64,000 nt of DNA. Source: Porphyromonadaceae bacterium UBA3327. GTDB lineage: Bacteria > Bacteroidota > Bacteroidia > Bacteroidales > Muribaculaceae. Positions 33,151 to 42,382 of this stretch are shown here, piece by piece. Within the stretch, counting starts at the first letter, position 1. Each line of letters starts with the position of its first letter. Below the pieces are notes generated by a model, which ran no database searches, was not told the DNA's origin, and worked only from the letters and a program-made list of their open reading frames with translations. The stretch is from positions 1,567 through 65,566 of the forward strand of contig DERZ01000056.1 of assembly GCA_002361155.1 (NCBI GenBank), written 5' to 3'. Made by a program: the position numbers and the translations under genes.

Positions 33151-34144
33151 ACACTATTTCGGAAAATGAATGGCTGCCGGCCTGGGCGGCGCGTTTCGAG
33201 AAATTGCTGCGGTACATGCCGGGTCCCACAAGCAGGTAGGAGCGGCTCGCGCGGGCGATGGCGAAGAAATCCTCAAACGTCTTCATCTGCGATTCGCAGT
33301 CGCTCTCTTTGCGGTCGATGTGTGCGATCTTGCCCGGGATGGTCATGATACCCGGCTCTCCCGAAACAGCTGAAAGGAACCGGTGACTGTCGGATGTGAC
33401 CAGAACTTTCATGCCCCGGTTTTCGGGCATGCTCCGCACTTCTCTGATTTTATTGATGCAGTCTGCTATAAGTCTCTCCCTCTCTCCGGAATGAAGAGGA
33501 ATGCGTTCCTGCCGCGGCTCGTCGAAATCACCGAGCAGTTCCAGAAACCTTGCCGAGATGGAGATATAATCCCCGCCGAACATCCGCGATATTCCGGCGA
33601 GTCTCTGTTCCAGTGCCGGCGCCGGACGGAACAGTTCTGAAAAGAGTTCTCCGAATCTGTCCTCGGCGAAGAAGAAGCTGGAATAGCAGTGGAACTGACG
33701 CACGGAATGGTCGTTGACCGCTTTCCTGATGTAATGTTCCTGCCAGCGCTTCTCTCTGAGGTCAGTTTCTCCACGGGTGTCCATGTAGACCGGTCGCGAT
33801 GTAACGCTGTTGAACGATATCTCGTTGTCGGCGATACGCCAGTCATATCCCGCAGGAATCAGATAGTCCTCGAGTCGGAATGGGAACCGGAAAAAGATCC
33901 GGAAGTCCATGCCGGAGTCACGGGCGCTTTCATAGAGCGAGCATATACCGCGCAGACGGTCGGCGAGTCCGCCATGCATCCGCTTGCCGTCGGCCATGAA
34001 AATTACCTGCCTCCGCTCGTTGATTGCCGCCGGCTTGTCTGGTCCGTAGTACCCGGCAAGATGGCGCCGCTCCACCCGTCGGTAGCGGTACCGACGGAAG
34101 AAGAGATAATTGATTTCGCTCTTTATTCGTTCTGAGATCTTCAT
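33137..34144 (-). CDS. Putative glycosyltransferase, fucosyltransferase-like
   Basis: A 335-residue protein without membrane segments. GGLADRLRGICSLYE resembles the GGLGNRL-type segment of alpha-1,2- and O-fucosyltransferases (NodZ/GT23-like superfamily), and the later VLVTSDSHRFLSAV, GIMTIPGKIAHID and GPGMYRSNFSKRAA segments could form the donor site. This is weaker evidence than for its neighbours. It overlaps the LTA-synthase-like gene, so the two are expressed together, and it opens the lipopolysaccharide-like block. A hypothetical protein of another family cannot be excluded. Confidence 0.5.
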   Translation of the reverse strand: MKISERIKSEINYLFFRRYRYRRVERRHLAGYYGPDKPAAINERRQVIFMADGKRMHGGLADRLRGICSLYESARDSGMDFRIFFRFPFRLEDYLIPAGYDWRIADNEISFNSVTSRPVYMDTRGETDLREKRWQEHYIRKAVNDHSVRQFHCYSSFFFAEDRFGELFSELFRPAPALEQRLAGISRMFGGDYISISARFLELLGDFDEPRQERIPLHSGERERLIADCINKIREVRSMPENRGMKVLVTSDSHRFLSAVSGEPGIMTIPGKIAHIDRKESDCESQMKTFEDFFAIARASRSYLLVGPGMYRSNFSKRAAQAGSHSFSEIVFDHE

Positions 34145-34278
34145 TTCTTAATAATCTTCCTGATCATGAATCAGGGTCTGCGCGTGATCTGTATATGTCA
34201 GTCCGGTTTTGATATTCATGTCAGTTGTCGTTGTAAGCGTGATTGATTGTCGGTGTCGTTGTATAAACCGGATAAATC

Positions 34279-34314
34279 AGAGGAGGGTGGCCGGGGTGCG
34301 GCTCACCCTCCTCT
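34279..34314 (-). terminator. Hairpin after dedA
   Basis: An 11-bp stem (AGAGGAGGGTG / CACCCTCCTCT) with a 14-base loop lies 29 bases beyond the dedA stop. The minus-strand T-tract is weak (GATTTATCC), so termination is only likely. Confidence 0.5.
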
Positions 34315-34342
34315 GCGGTGTCGCTGGTTTTCTACAGTGTAG

Positions 34343-35038
34343 TTATTCGAGAGGTTCCTGATTCTTTTTCTTTTTGCTGAATGCTTTCCATGCGATGAAG
34401 ATAATGCAGAGCAGAAGCAGCGCATAGCCTCCCCATGTGAGGTATCGGTTGTATTCCTCCACTTTGTCGAAAAGCATGTCGGGATCCACATGGATCGAGA
34501 GCCAGTAGCCGAGCGCGCCGAGGATGGCGTTCCAGATCAGAGCTCCCAACGAGGTGTAGAGCGCGAACTGGGCTATGTTCATTTTTGCGAGTCCGGCGGG
34601 AATTGAAATCAGCTGGCGTACGGCCGGGATCAGACGTCCCACCAGAGTCGACACCGCCCCGTGGCGGTCGAAGTAATTTTCGGCTTTCTCCACCTTGGCG
34701 CGGTCGATGAGGCATGCGTGTCCAAATTTGCTGTCGGCAAACCTGTAAACTACGGGACGGCCGACCCAGAGGGCGAGGAAATAGTTGACAAACGCGCCGG
34801 CAAGGGCGCCGAGCGTGGCCACCACCACCACCATGTACACGTTCATGTCGGCTCCGACTCCGTAGTTGCGGCAGGCAAGATAGGCTGCCGGCGGCACCAC
34901 CACTTCCGACGGAAAGGGGATAAAGGAACTTTCAATCATCATGAACAGGAACACGAAGAGATAACTCGCGTTCTCTACAAACCACTGGAAAAATGAACTC
35001 GCGTCGAAGATGGCGAGCGGTATGAGGTCAAGCATCAC
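34343..35038 (-). CDS. DedA-family membrane protein
   Basis: A 231-residue inner-membrane protein of the DedA/VTT superfamily, whose members translocate or flip phospholipids such as undecaprenyl phosphate and affect membrane potential. Hydrophobic helices are at about 22-45, 65-95, 138-175 and 195-222. The family motif ESSFIPFPSEVVVPPAAYLA and the segment GRLIPAVRQLISIPAG (with the conserved Arg residues) are clear. The start is the first of two adjacent ATGs. It diverges from the flavodiiron gene with overlapping promoter elements. Confidence 0.9.
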   Translation of the reverse strand: MMLDLIPLAIFDASSFFQWFVENASYLFVFLFMMIESSFIPFPSEVVVPPAAYLACRNYGVGADMNVYMVVVVATLGALAGAFVNYFLALWVGRPVVYRFADSKFGHACLIDRAKVEKAENYFDRHGAVSTLVGRLIPAVRQLISIPAGLAKMNIAQFALYTSLGALIWNAILGALGYWLSIHVDPDMLFDKVEEYNRYLTWGGYALLLLCIIFIAWKAFSKKKKNQEPLE

Positions 35039-35106
35039 TTATTTTGTTTTGAAGTATTGGATATGGCGGATACCATGCAGGTCCCATAATCTGTCAAACC
35101 GGATGA

Positions 35107-35135
35107 CAAAGTTAATAATTTTTTTTGTAATTTTG
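35107..35135. promoter_or_regulatory. Overlapping divergent -7 boxes for dedA and fprA
   Basis: TAACTTTG on the minus strand (35107-35114) and TAATTTTG on the plus strand (35128-35135) each fit TAnnTTTG and lie 13 bases apart. Neither has a perfect upstream TTTG. Competition between the two promoters is possible. Confidence 0.5.
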
Positions 35136-35203
35136 CCACATAATTCGTTTCAAGGGGCTTATTTTCCGATATTGAGTCTCTGAATAATATACATGTAACA
35201 GCT

Positions 35204-36403
35204 ATGAACGTTAAAGAGATAACAGAAGGCGTGTATTACGCCGGAGTGAACGATAGGGTCACCGCTTTGTTCGAGGGCCTGTGGCCCATACCGGAGGGTG
35301 TGAGCTATAACTCATATATAGTTAAAGGAAAGAATGCCACGGCACTGATCGATACTGTCCGTATCGACGAGGTGCGCGAGTTCCTCAACAATATCAGCCG
35401 CATCCAGGATGGCAGACCGATTGACTATCTTGTAATCAACCACATGGAGCCGGACCATTCAGGGTCGATTCCAGAAGTGGTGCGGGCATATCCCGATATA
35501 AAGATTGTGGGCAATGTGCAGACAATAGGAATGATAAAGGGTTTCTACCATATCTTCGACGACTCCCGTTTTCTGGAGGTGAAGGATGGCGAAGTGCTTG
35601 ACCTTGGCGGAAAGACACTTAAATTCTATCTGACTCCGATGGTGCACTGGCCCGAGACTATGATGACATACCTTGAGGAGAACGGCACGCTTTTCTCCGG
35701 CGACGCGTTCGGCACGTTCGGAGCGCTCAACGGCGCGGTGACCGACTGCGAGATGGAGACGGACCGCTATTTCCCCGAGATGTACCGTTATTATGCGAAT
35801 ATAGTCGGCAAGTACGGCATGTTCGTTCAGCGCGCGCTGGCGCGTCTCGTCGGTGTCGATATCAAATGGATCTGTTCCACCCACGGCCCCGTGTGGCATT
35901 CCCGTATAGCGGAGGTGGTGGACCTCGTCGACAGGCTGAGCCGCTACGAGAGTGAGCCGGGAGTGGTGATAGTCTACGGCTCTATGTACGGCAACACCGC
36001 CGAAATGGCCGAGGAAGTGGCCCGCGGACTGGCAGAGGCCGGAGTGACCAACATCATCATGCATGATGCCTCGCACTCCTCGATGAGCCGGATGATTTCC
36101 GACGCCTACCGCTATGAGGGACTTGTGGTTGGTTGCGCCACCTATTCGATGCGCCTCTTCCCGCCGGTGGAGGCTTTCATGAACGCGATGGAGACCCGCG
36201 AGATAAAGAACAAGGTATTTGCCGCCTTCGGAAGCTTTACTTGGGCCAAGGGCGCGGTCGGTTCCAGGATGGATGAATATGTGGCAAGAATGGGACTTGA
36301 CTCTGTAGGCTACGTGGTGATGAAGCAGACCCTCGACGACGAGTCGCGCGCTGCCGCGCGCCGCCTCGGCACCGAAGTCGCCGGCCGCCTCACCCGCAAG
36401 TAA
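35204..36403 (+). CDS. A-type flavodiiron protein (oxygen/nitric oxide reductase)
   Basis: The 399-residue FprA-type protein combines an N-terminal metallo-beta-lactamase-like diiron domain with a C-terminal flavodoxin domain. The iron ligands are visible as NHMEPDHSG (His80, Glu82, Asp84, His85), then FSGDAFG and STHGPVWH; the FMN site is VYGSMYGNTAEMA. Such proteins reduce oxygen to water or NO to nitrous oxide and protect anaerobes. This is expected in an obligate anaerobe. The gene has its own promoter box and a terminator; electron donors are not linked here. Confidence 0.95.
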   Translation: MNVKEITEGVYYAGVNDRVTALFEGLWPIPEGVSYNSYIVKGKNATALIDTVRIDEVREFLNNISRIQDGRPIDYLVINHMEPDHSGSIPEVVRAYPDIKIVGNVQTIGMIKGFYHIFDDSRFLEVKDGEVLDLGGKTLKFYLTPMVHWPETMMTYLEENGTLFSGDAFGTFGALNGAVTDCEMETDRYFPEMYRYYANIVGKYGMFVQRALARLVGVDIKWICSTHGPVWHSRIAEVVDLVDRLSRYESEPGVVIVYGSMYGNTAEMAEEVARGLAEAGVTNIIMHDASHSSMSRMISDAYRYEGLVVGCATYSMRLFPPVEAFMNAMETREIKNKVFAAFGSFTWAKGAVGSRMDEYVARMGLDSVGYVVMKQTLDDESRAAARRLGTEVAGRLTRK

Positions 36404-36422
36404 CCCGCAATTATTAAAACAG

Positions 36423-36450
36423 AAAGGCTCCACAACTGTGGGGCCTTTTG
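36423..36450 (+). terminator. Terminator between fprA and rpe
   Basis: A stem of 11 pairs (one G-U) formed by AAAGGCTCCAC and GTGGGGCCTTT, with a 4-base loop, ends in a T-run. The A-run on the other side allows use by convergent rpe. Confidence 0.75.
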
Positions 36451-36515
36451 TTGATTATTCATACGGCTGCCGGTCTTGCGTCATACCTATATAATGAGGT
36501 TTGAGCGGCAGTTTA

Positions 36516-37160
36516 TCAGAGGGCGCGGAGGCCGGCTATGGCGGCTTTGGGGTCTGCGTGGCGGAATACGTAGCTGCCGGCCACAAGCATGTCGGCTCCG
36601 GCTTCGGCCAGCTCGGCACCGGTCTCTCCGTTGACGCCGCCGTCGATTTCGATCACGGCGTGCGAGCCCGTCTTGTCTATAAGCTCACGGAGCTCGCGGG
36701 TCTTCTCCAGCGTGTGGCGGATAAAGGGCTGCCCTCCGAAGCCTGGATTGACCGACATGAGAAGCACCAGGTCGAGGTCGCCGATGATGTCGACAAGGGT
36801 AGATACCGGTGTGGCGGGGCAGAGGGTGACGCCCGCTTTCATTCCCGCATCGTGGATGGCCTGCACCGTGCGGTGGATGTGCACGCATGCCTCCTGGTGA
36901 AAATTCATGATTTCCGCGCCAAGGTCGCGCACCTGCGGTATCCAGTTCTGCGGTTCCACTATCATCAGATGGACGTCGAGCGGCTTGCGGCATATCTTTG
37001 CCACGTCTTTCATTACCGGAAAACCGAACGAGATGTTCGGTACGAACACCCCGTCCATTACGTCGAGATGCAGATAGTCGGCATCCGATTCATTGATCAT
37101 CCGGATGTCGGGTTCAAGATTGGCGAAATTGGCCGCCAAAAGTGAAGGTGATACTTTCAT
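36516..37160 (-). CDS. rpe: Ribulose-phosphate 3-epimerase
   Basis: Rpe interconverts ribulose-5-phosphate and xylulose-5-phosphate in the pentose phosphate pathway. The 214-residue TIM-barrel has the usual motifs: SPSLLAANFANLE, YLHLDVMDGVFVPNISFG, DVHLMIVEP, VLLMSVNPGFGGQPFI and IEIDGGVN. Length and start are normal. It is 36 bases downstream of ligA and probably belongs to the same minus-strand operon with ligA and truA. Confidence 0.97.
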   Translation of the reverse strand: MKVSPSLLAANFANLEPDIRMINESDADYLHLDVMDGVFVPNISFGFPVMKDVAKICRKPLDVHLMIVEPQNWIPQVRDLGAEIMNFHQEACVHIHRTVQAIHDAGMKAGVTLCPATPVSTLVDIIGDLDLVLLMSVNPGFGGQPFIRHTLEKTRELRELIDKTGSHAVIEIDGGVNGETGAELAEAGADMLVAGSYVFRHADPKAAIAGLRAL

Positions 37161-37196
37161 TTATATGGATGTTAAGTTTACTTCGTCATAATTGTT

Positions 37197-39254
37197 TCAT
37201 GCAGGTTCCTCCGCAGAAGCCTCTGTTTCGTTTTCAGGCGGCGTGGAGCCGTCAATCATCGCGAGGAATTCATCTTCCGACACGATGGGAACGCCGAGCT
37301 TGCCGCACTTTTCGAGCTTTGCCGGCCCCATGTTTTCGCCGGCGAGCACGAAGCTTGTCTTTTTCGATATGCTACCCGAGTTCTTTCCTCCCTGCGCCAT
37401 GATGATATCCTTGTATTCGTCGCGGCTGTGGCGGGAGAATGAGCCCGAGATAACGATTGTCTTCCCTTCGAGGGCATTGCCGGCGGATGCGAGACGGTCG
37501 GTATCCACCTCCATCCGTAAGCCTGCGGCGGTGAGGATATCGATGTTTGCGACATTTACCGGCTCGCGCAGGAAGTCGTGGATATTCCGGGCGATCACGG
37601 GACCTATGTCGGGCACGGCGGTGAGTTCCTCAAGCGACATGGCACGCAGACGCTCCATGCCCGATACCGCCATGGCAAGACGCTTGGCGGTGGTCTCCCC
37701 GACGTTGGGAATCGAGAGTGCGTACAGTACCCGCTCGAAGGGCACCTGCTTCGATGCCTCGATTCCTGCCATTATCCTTTGCGCGGTCTTTTCTCCCACG
37801 CGGTCAAGTCCCGAGAGTTTTGCCTCGTCGAGACTGTACAGATCGCCGATATTTTTCACCAGTCCGCACGCATACAGCAGTTCGGCTGTCTCTTCACCGA
37901 TACCGTCGATGTCCATCATCCTGCGCGCGCAGAAATGTTCGATGCGGCCGGTGATCTGCGGCCGACAGCCATATTTGTTGGGGCATACCCATGAGGCCTC
38001 GCCGAAAATGCGCCGCAGCGGAGTACCGCATTCCGGACATTCATGCACAAACTCAATCTTCGCGGCTCCGGCGGGACGCGAAGAAAGTTCTACGCCGGTG
38101 ATCTGCGGGATGATCTCTCCCGCCTTCTCAACATAGAGGCTGTCGCCCTGATGGATGTCGAGTTCCTGCATGATGTCTTCGTTGTGAAGCGATGCGCGCT
38201 TTACGATGGTGCCCGACAGGAGCACCGGCTCAAGGTTGGCCACAGGAGTCACTATTCCCATTCTTCCGGTCTCGAACGACACGAAGCGCAGCGGAGTGCA
38301 TGCCCGCTCCGGATTGAATTTGAACGCCACGGCCCATCGGGGGGACTTGGCGGTATATCCCAGGTTGAGCTGCTGGCGCAGGGAGTTTACCTTGAACACC
38401 AGTCCGTCGGTAGCCACGGGGAGTTCTCGGCGGTGTTCGTCCCAGTAACGGATGAACTCATCCACTTCCTCCAGCGAATGAAGCAGTGTCATCTCCTTCG
38501 ATACATTGAATCCCCATGCAGCGGCCGACCGCATGTTGTCGTAATGGTTGTCGCAGGGAAGCCGGTCGCTCAGCAGATAATAGAGCCGGGCGTCGAGGCG
38601 TCGCCGGGCCACCTCCTGCGGATCGTGGATCTTCAGTGTTCCCGAGGCGGCGTTGCGCGGATTGGCAAACAGAGGTTCCTCATTATAGGAGCGTTCGGCG
38701 TTGAGACGTTCGAATTCCTTCCATGGCATAAGAATCTCGCCTCTTATCTCGAACTCATCCGGCCAGTCTCCCGGCTGGAGCTTCAGCGGGATGCTCCTGA
38801 TGGTCTTTACGTTGGCGGTGACATCGTCCCCCTGGGTGCCGTCGCCCCGGGTAACAGCCCGCACCATGCGGCCGTCCCTGTAGGCGATCGATATCGAAGT
38901 ACCGTCAAACTTAAGCTCGCCTACAATCGAGAACTCTTCGCCGTCGAGCGCTTTGCTGACGCGCTCGAACCATTCGTCGACCTCCCTGATGGAATATGTG
39001 TTGGAGAGCGACATCATCGGCCGGGCATGCACCACATGCTCAAATCCTTTCGACAGGTCCGATCCCACACGCTGCGTGGGGGAGAGAGGGTCGTAGCTCT
39101 CCGGATAACGGCTCTCGAGTTCCTCGAGTTCCTTGAGCATGAAGTCGAAGTCGCGGTCGGATATTTCCGGCGCGTGGAGCACATAATAGTTGTAATTGTG
39201 CCTGTTGAGCTCTTCGCGGAGCTGATTTATCCTTTCAATTGCGTCCATCGTCAC
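37197..39254 (-). CDS. ligA: NAD-dependent DNA ligase
   Basis: LigA seals nicks in DNA during replication and repair using NAD. The 685-residue protein has the adenylation domain with Lys115 in GELKFDGTSI (family KxDG), an OB-fold, a four-cysteine zinc finger (CPECGTPL, then WVCPNKYGC), helix-hairpin-helix repeats and a C-terminal BRCT domain (KTIVISGSFSRHSRDEYK). Either the ATG at 39254 or the one at 39248 may be the start. The gene overlaps truA by up to 20 bases, so the two are coupled. Confidence 0.97.
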   Translation of the reverse strand: MTMDAIERINQLREELNRHNYNYYVLHAPEISDRDFDFMLKELEELESRYPESYDPLSPTQRVGSDLSKGFEHVVHARPMMSLSNTYSIREVDEWFERVSKALDGEEFSIVGELKFDGTSISIAYRDGRMVRAVTRGDGTQGDDVTANVKTIRSIPLKLQPGDWPDEFEIRGEILMPWKEFERLNAERSYNEEPLFANPRNAASGTLKIHDPQEVARRRLDARLYYLLSDRLPCDNHYDNMRSAAAWGFNVSKEMTLLHSLEEVDEFIRYWDEHRRELPVATDGLVFKVNSLRQQLNLGYTAKSPRWAVAFKFNPERACTPLRFVSFETGRMGIVTPVANLEPVLLSGTIVKRASLHNEDIMQELDIHQGDSLYVEKAGEIIPQITGVELSSRPAGAAKIEFVHECPECGTPLRRIFGEASWVCPNKYGCRPQITGRIEHFCARRMMDIDGIGEETAELLYACGLVKNIGDLYSLDEAKLSGLDRVGEKTAQRIMAGIEASKQVPFERVLYALSIPNVGETTAKRLAMAVSGMERLRAMSLEELTAVPDIGPVIARNIHDFLREPVNVANIDILTAAGLRMEVDTDRLASAGNALEGKTIVISGSFSRHSRDEYKDIIMAQGGKNSGSISKKTSFVLAGENMGPAKLEKCGKLGVPIVSEDEFLAMIDGSTPPENETEASAEEPA

Positions 39255-40017
39255 TGGTTTGTCGGTTCAGATATGGATATTCCACATCCCACAGAAACAA
39301 CGCCTGCGGAGGCATTGATGTTCCGGCGGCGCACCGGTCTTTTCGCTCTATGATTCTCCGGAAATCCTCCTGACTTATTTTGCCGCGTCCCACATCCACA
39401 AGAGTTCCGGTCACTGCGCGCACCATGTTGCGCAGAAAGCGGTCGGCGGAAATTGTGAAGACAGTACCGCGGATTCCGAAACCGTTGTGCCATTCGCTCC
39501 ATTCGGAACGGTCGACACGGCAGATGTTGGTCCTGGTGTCGGAATGCAGCTTGGCGAACGAGGTGAAGTCATCGGTATCGATAAGAACCTTTGCCGCCTC
39601 GTTCATGGCCGCGACATCGAGTCCTGACGGAGAGAGCCATGACATCGAGGCGAGAAACGGGGATTTCCCGAACGTCACAAAATACTTGTATGTGCGTTTT
39701 GTGGCGTCGAACCGGGCGTGGGCATCCTCCGCCACCGGAATGATGTCGGCTATGGAGATTGCCGGTCCGCAAAGACGGTTTAGCGAGATTATCATACGTC
39801 TGCGGTCGCCGATATCCTCCGTGGTGTCGAAATGCGCGTACATCACCCGGGCGTTGACACCGGTGTCGGTGCGTCCGGCACCGGTCACCGGCACCGGACG
39901 GCGGAACACCGTGGCGAGCGCGTCCTCAAGGGTCTGCTGTACGCTCACTGCATTTGGCTGTGACTGCCATCCGTGGAACGGGGCACCGTCATAGCTGAGT
40001 TTAAGAAACCATCTCAT
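39235..40017 (-). CDS. truA: tRNA pseudouridine synthase A
   Basis: TruA makes pseudouridine at positions 38-40 of tRNA anticodon stems. The chosen start at 40015-40017 gives MRWFLKLSYDGAPFHGWQSQ, the standard family N-terminus, and a 260-residue protein; the extension to 40146 is not family-like. The catalytic aspartate is in TGAGRTDTGVNA and FLRNMVRAVTGTLVDVG is in place. It overlaps ligA and is 17 bases after speA. Confidence 0.96.
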   Translation of the reverse strand: MRWFLKLSYDGAPFHGWQSQPNAVSVQQTLEDALATVFRRPVPVTGAGRTDTGVNARVMYAHFDTTEDIGDRRRMIISLNRLCGPAISIADIIPVAEDAHARFDATKRTYKYFVTFGKSPFLASMSWLSPSGLDVAAMNEAAKVLIDTDDFTSFAKLHSDTRTNICRVDRSEWSEWHNGFGIRGTVFTISADRFLRNMVRAVTGTLVDVGRGKISQEDFRRIIERKDRCAAGTSMPPQALFLWDVEYPYLNRQTSDDGRN

Positions 40018-40034
40018 GCCAGTTTCTGTAAGCG

Positions 40035-41933
40035 TCAGTCGCGTTCGAGATAGGTGCTCCCGTAAAGACCCGAACGGTAGTTGTTGAGGAACTGGCGGCC
40101 TTCTTCGGCGGTGATGGCCCCGCGTTTCATGCATGCCGTCACCCACGATTCGAGGTTGCGCACGAGTTTCTTCGGGTTGTACTCCACATAGTCGAGCACG
40201 TCGGCCACAGATTCTCCGTCGATCACCTGGGCTATTTCGTAACCATCCTTTGTGATGGCCACGTGGACGGCGTTTGTGTCGCCGAACAGATTGTGGAGGT
40301 CTCCGAGTATTTCCTGATATGCGCCGACAAGGAATATGCCGAGATAATATGGTTCATTCGCCTTGAGGTCATGGACGTTCAGGCAATAGCTGCTACCCTG
40401 GGGAGCCACAAAATTGTCGATCTTGCCGTCGGAGTCGCAGGTTATGTCCTGAATGGTGCACTGGCGGGTGGGTTTCTCGTCGAGTCTCGTGATGGGTACT
40501 ATGGGGAACATCTGGTCGATTCCCCATGAGTCGGGGAGACTCTGGAAAAGCGAGAAATTGCAGAAATACTTTTCGGGGAGCATCCGGGCGGCCCTGCGCA
40601 GTTCTTCAGGCGGGTGCTTCATGGAGCGTGTCATGTCGCGCACGTCGCGGGCCACGCTCCAGAACAGCTTCTCGATCTGTGCCCGGGTGCGGAGGTCCAG
40701 GAGTCCGAGGCTGAATCTCTCGAGAGCCTCCTCGCGTATCTGCAGCGCGTCGTGCCAGTCTTCATAGACGCGCGACGGGTCGATCTTGTCCCAGATGTTG
40801 TAGAGTTCCACCGCGAGTTCGTGCGGATTTTCGCCGAGTTCCTCATCATCATGCCAGATGGGGAGCTGGGCTGTCTCGAGCACCTGGATTATGAGTACCG
40901 AATGGTGCGCGGCCAGAGAGCGGCCGCTCTCTGTGATGATGTGGGGATGGGGGAGGTTATTCTTCTCGCATACGTCCACCAGCGCCGACACCGAGTCGTT
41001 GACATACTCCTGGATCGAGTAGTTCATGGAGTTCTCGCCCGAGCTGGAGCGTGTTCCGTCGTAGTCGACGCCCAATCCGCCCCCTATGTCGACAAACTTG
41101 ATGTTGAATCCCATCTTGCAGAGCTGGGCATAGAACTGCATCGCCTCGCGCAGCGCGTTCTTTATGCGGCGGATTTTGGTGATCTGGCTGCCGATGTGGA
41201 AATGGATGAGCTTCAGCCCTTCCTGCATCTTGTTCTTCTCCAGGAACGACAGCGCCTCAAGGAGTTCGCTGGAGTTGAGTCCGAATTTGCTGACGTCGCC
41301 GCCGCTCTCTTCCCATTTGCCTGATCCGGAGGAGGAGAGCTTGATGCGGATGCCCACATTGGGGGTGATTCCGAGGCGTCTGGACACCTTGGATATCAGT
41401 TTGAGTTCATTGAGTTTCTCTACCACAAGGTATATGCGGCGTCCCATCTTCTGAGCCAGCAGGGCGAGTTCCACATAGTCCTCGTCCTTATAGCCGTTGC
41501 ATACGATGATGGAGTTCTCGTGGGTATTGACAGCGAGGACCGCGTGGAGTTCAGGTTTTGAGCCTGCTTCCAGACCGATGTTGTACTTATTGCCGTGGCT
41601 TACAATCTCCTCCACCACAGGACGCATCTGGTTGACCTTGATGGGATAGACGATGAAGTTTTCCGAATTATAATCATATTCTTTGGCGGCTTTGCGGAAG
41701 CATTCGGAGATTTTCCTGATACGGTCGTCAAGGATGTCGGGGAACCTCAGCAACAGAGGTGTCTGCACGTCGCGGAGCTGCAGCTGGTCCATCACCTCCT
41801 TGATGTCGACCGGCTTGCAGTCCTCGCGGGGAGTGACCTGTACATGTCCTTTGTCGTTGATAGAAAAATATTTAAGTCCCCAACCGGAAATGTTGTACAA
41901 TTCCGCGGAATCTTCAATTCGCCATTTTCTCAT
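40035..41933 (-). CDS. speA: Biosynthetic arginine decarboxylase
   Basis: SpeA makes agmatine from arginine, the first step of polyamine synthesis. The 632-residue protein starts with YNISGWGLKYFSIND and has the PLP lysine Lys99 in FIVYPIKVNQ, the GLEAGSKPEL segment, a FVDIGGGLGVDYDG PLP-phosphate loop, and the active-site cysteine region (SLFQSLPDSWGIDQMFPI). Length is typical of this alanine-racemase-fold family. It may share a transcript with the upstream arginine genes (ssb, argC-like, argR), which would tie it to arginine supply. Confidence 0.95.
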   Translation of the reverse strand: MRKWRIEDSAELYNISGWGLKYFSINDKGHVQVTPREDCKPVDIKEVMDQLQLRDVQTPLLLRFPDILDDRIRKISECFRKAAKEYDYNSENFIVYPIKVNQMRPVVEEIVSHGNKYNIGLEAGSKPELHAVLAVNTHENSIIVCNGYKDEDYVELALLAQKMGRRIYLVVEKLNELKLISKVSRRLGITPNVGIRIKLSSSGSGKWEESGGDVSKFGLNSSELLEALSFLEKNKMQEGLKLIHFHIGSQITKIRRIKNALREAMQFYAQLCKMGFNIKFVDIGGGLGVDYDGTRSSSGENSMNYSIQEYVNDSVSALVDVCEKNNLPHPHIITESGRSLAAHHSVLIIQVLETAQLPIWHDDEELGENPHELAVELYNIWDKIDPSRVYEDWHDALQIREEALERFSLGLLDLRTRAQIEKLFWSVARDVRDMTRSMKHPPEELRRAARMLPEKYFCNFSLFQSLPDSWGIDQMFPIVPITRLDEKPTRQCTIQDITCDSDGKIDNFVAPQGSSYCLNVHDLKANEPYYLGIFLVGAYQEILGDLHNLFGDTNAVHVAITKDGYEIAQVIDGESVADVLDYVEYNPKKLVRNLESWVTACMKRGAITAEEGRQFLNNYRSGLYGSTYLERD

Positions 41934-41992
41934 TTCTTTCTTCTATGTTTTTTTGCGCGTGATGGGCCTGTCCGTCTGTAGGGAAGGCCCGC

Positions 41993-42340
41993 TTATTTAA
42001 CAGTGTTGTCGGGATTGTCGGCACGTCGGCCGAGAAGCTCGACTTTGTCTACAATAATCTCAGTGATGCGACGGCGTACCTGCATCTTGTCCGTATACTC
42101 GCGGCTCTTGATCCGCCCCTCCACATAGAGTCGTGTCCCCTTGCGGATGTAGTTCTCGGCAAGACGTGCGTTCGGGCCTCCCATCACAAGCCTGTGCCAT
42201 TCGGTGATCTCGGTGGTGGAATTGGCGTAACGGTCATTGGTGGCCAGCGACATGAACGCTATGGGACGGTCAGGTTCCGGGTATCTTATCTCCGGGTCAG
42301 CACCGACATGTCCTAAAAGAATGACTTTATTTACCGACAT
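41993..42340 (-). CDS. ssb: Short single-stranded DNA-binding protein
   Basis: A 115-residue OB-fold protein of the SSB family (VNKVILLGHVGADPEIRYPE, TEWHRLVMGGPN, YIRKGTRLYVEGRIKSREY). It coats single-stranded DNA in replication, repair and recombination. It ends in NPDNTVK and lacks the disordered linker and acidic DDDIPF-type tip through which bacterial SSB usually recruits partners, and is shorter than the usual 150 or more residues. It could be a secondary SSB of the genome. It lies between the argC-like gene and speA. Confidence 0.9.
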   Translation of the reverse strand: MSVNKVILLGHVGADPEIRYPEPDRPIAFMSLATNDRYANSTTEITEWHRLVMGGPNARLAENYIRKGTRLYVEGRIKSREYTDKMQVRRRITEIIVDKVELLGRRADNPDNTVK

Positions 42341-42382
42341 GGGTCTGGATGGTTAAACGTTGTGGATGGAATCCGGAATGTC

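Noticed and set aside
40018-40146. Longer start for truA
   Set aside because: The Arg-rich extension is not conserved in TruA and overlaps speA.
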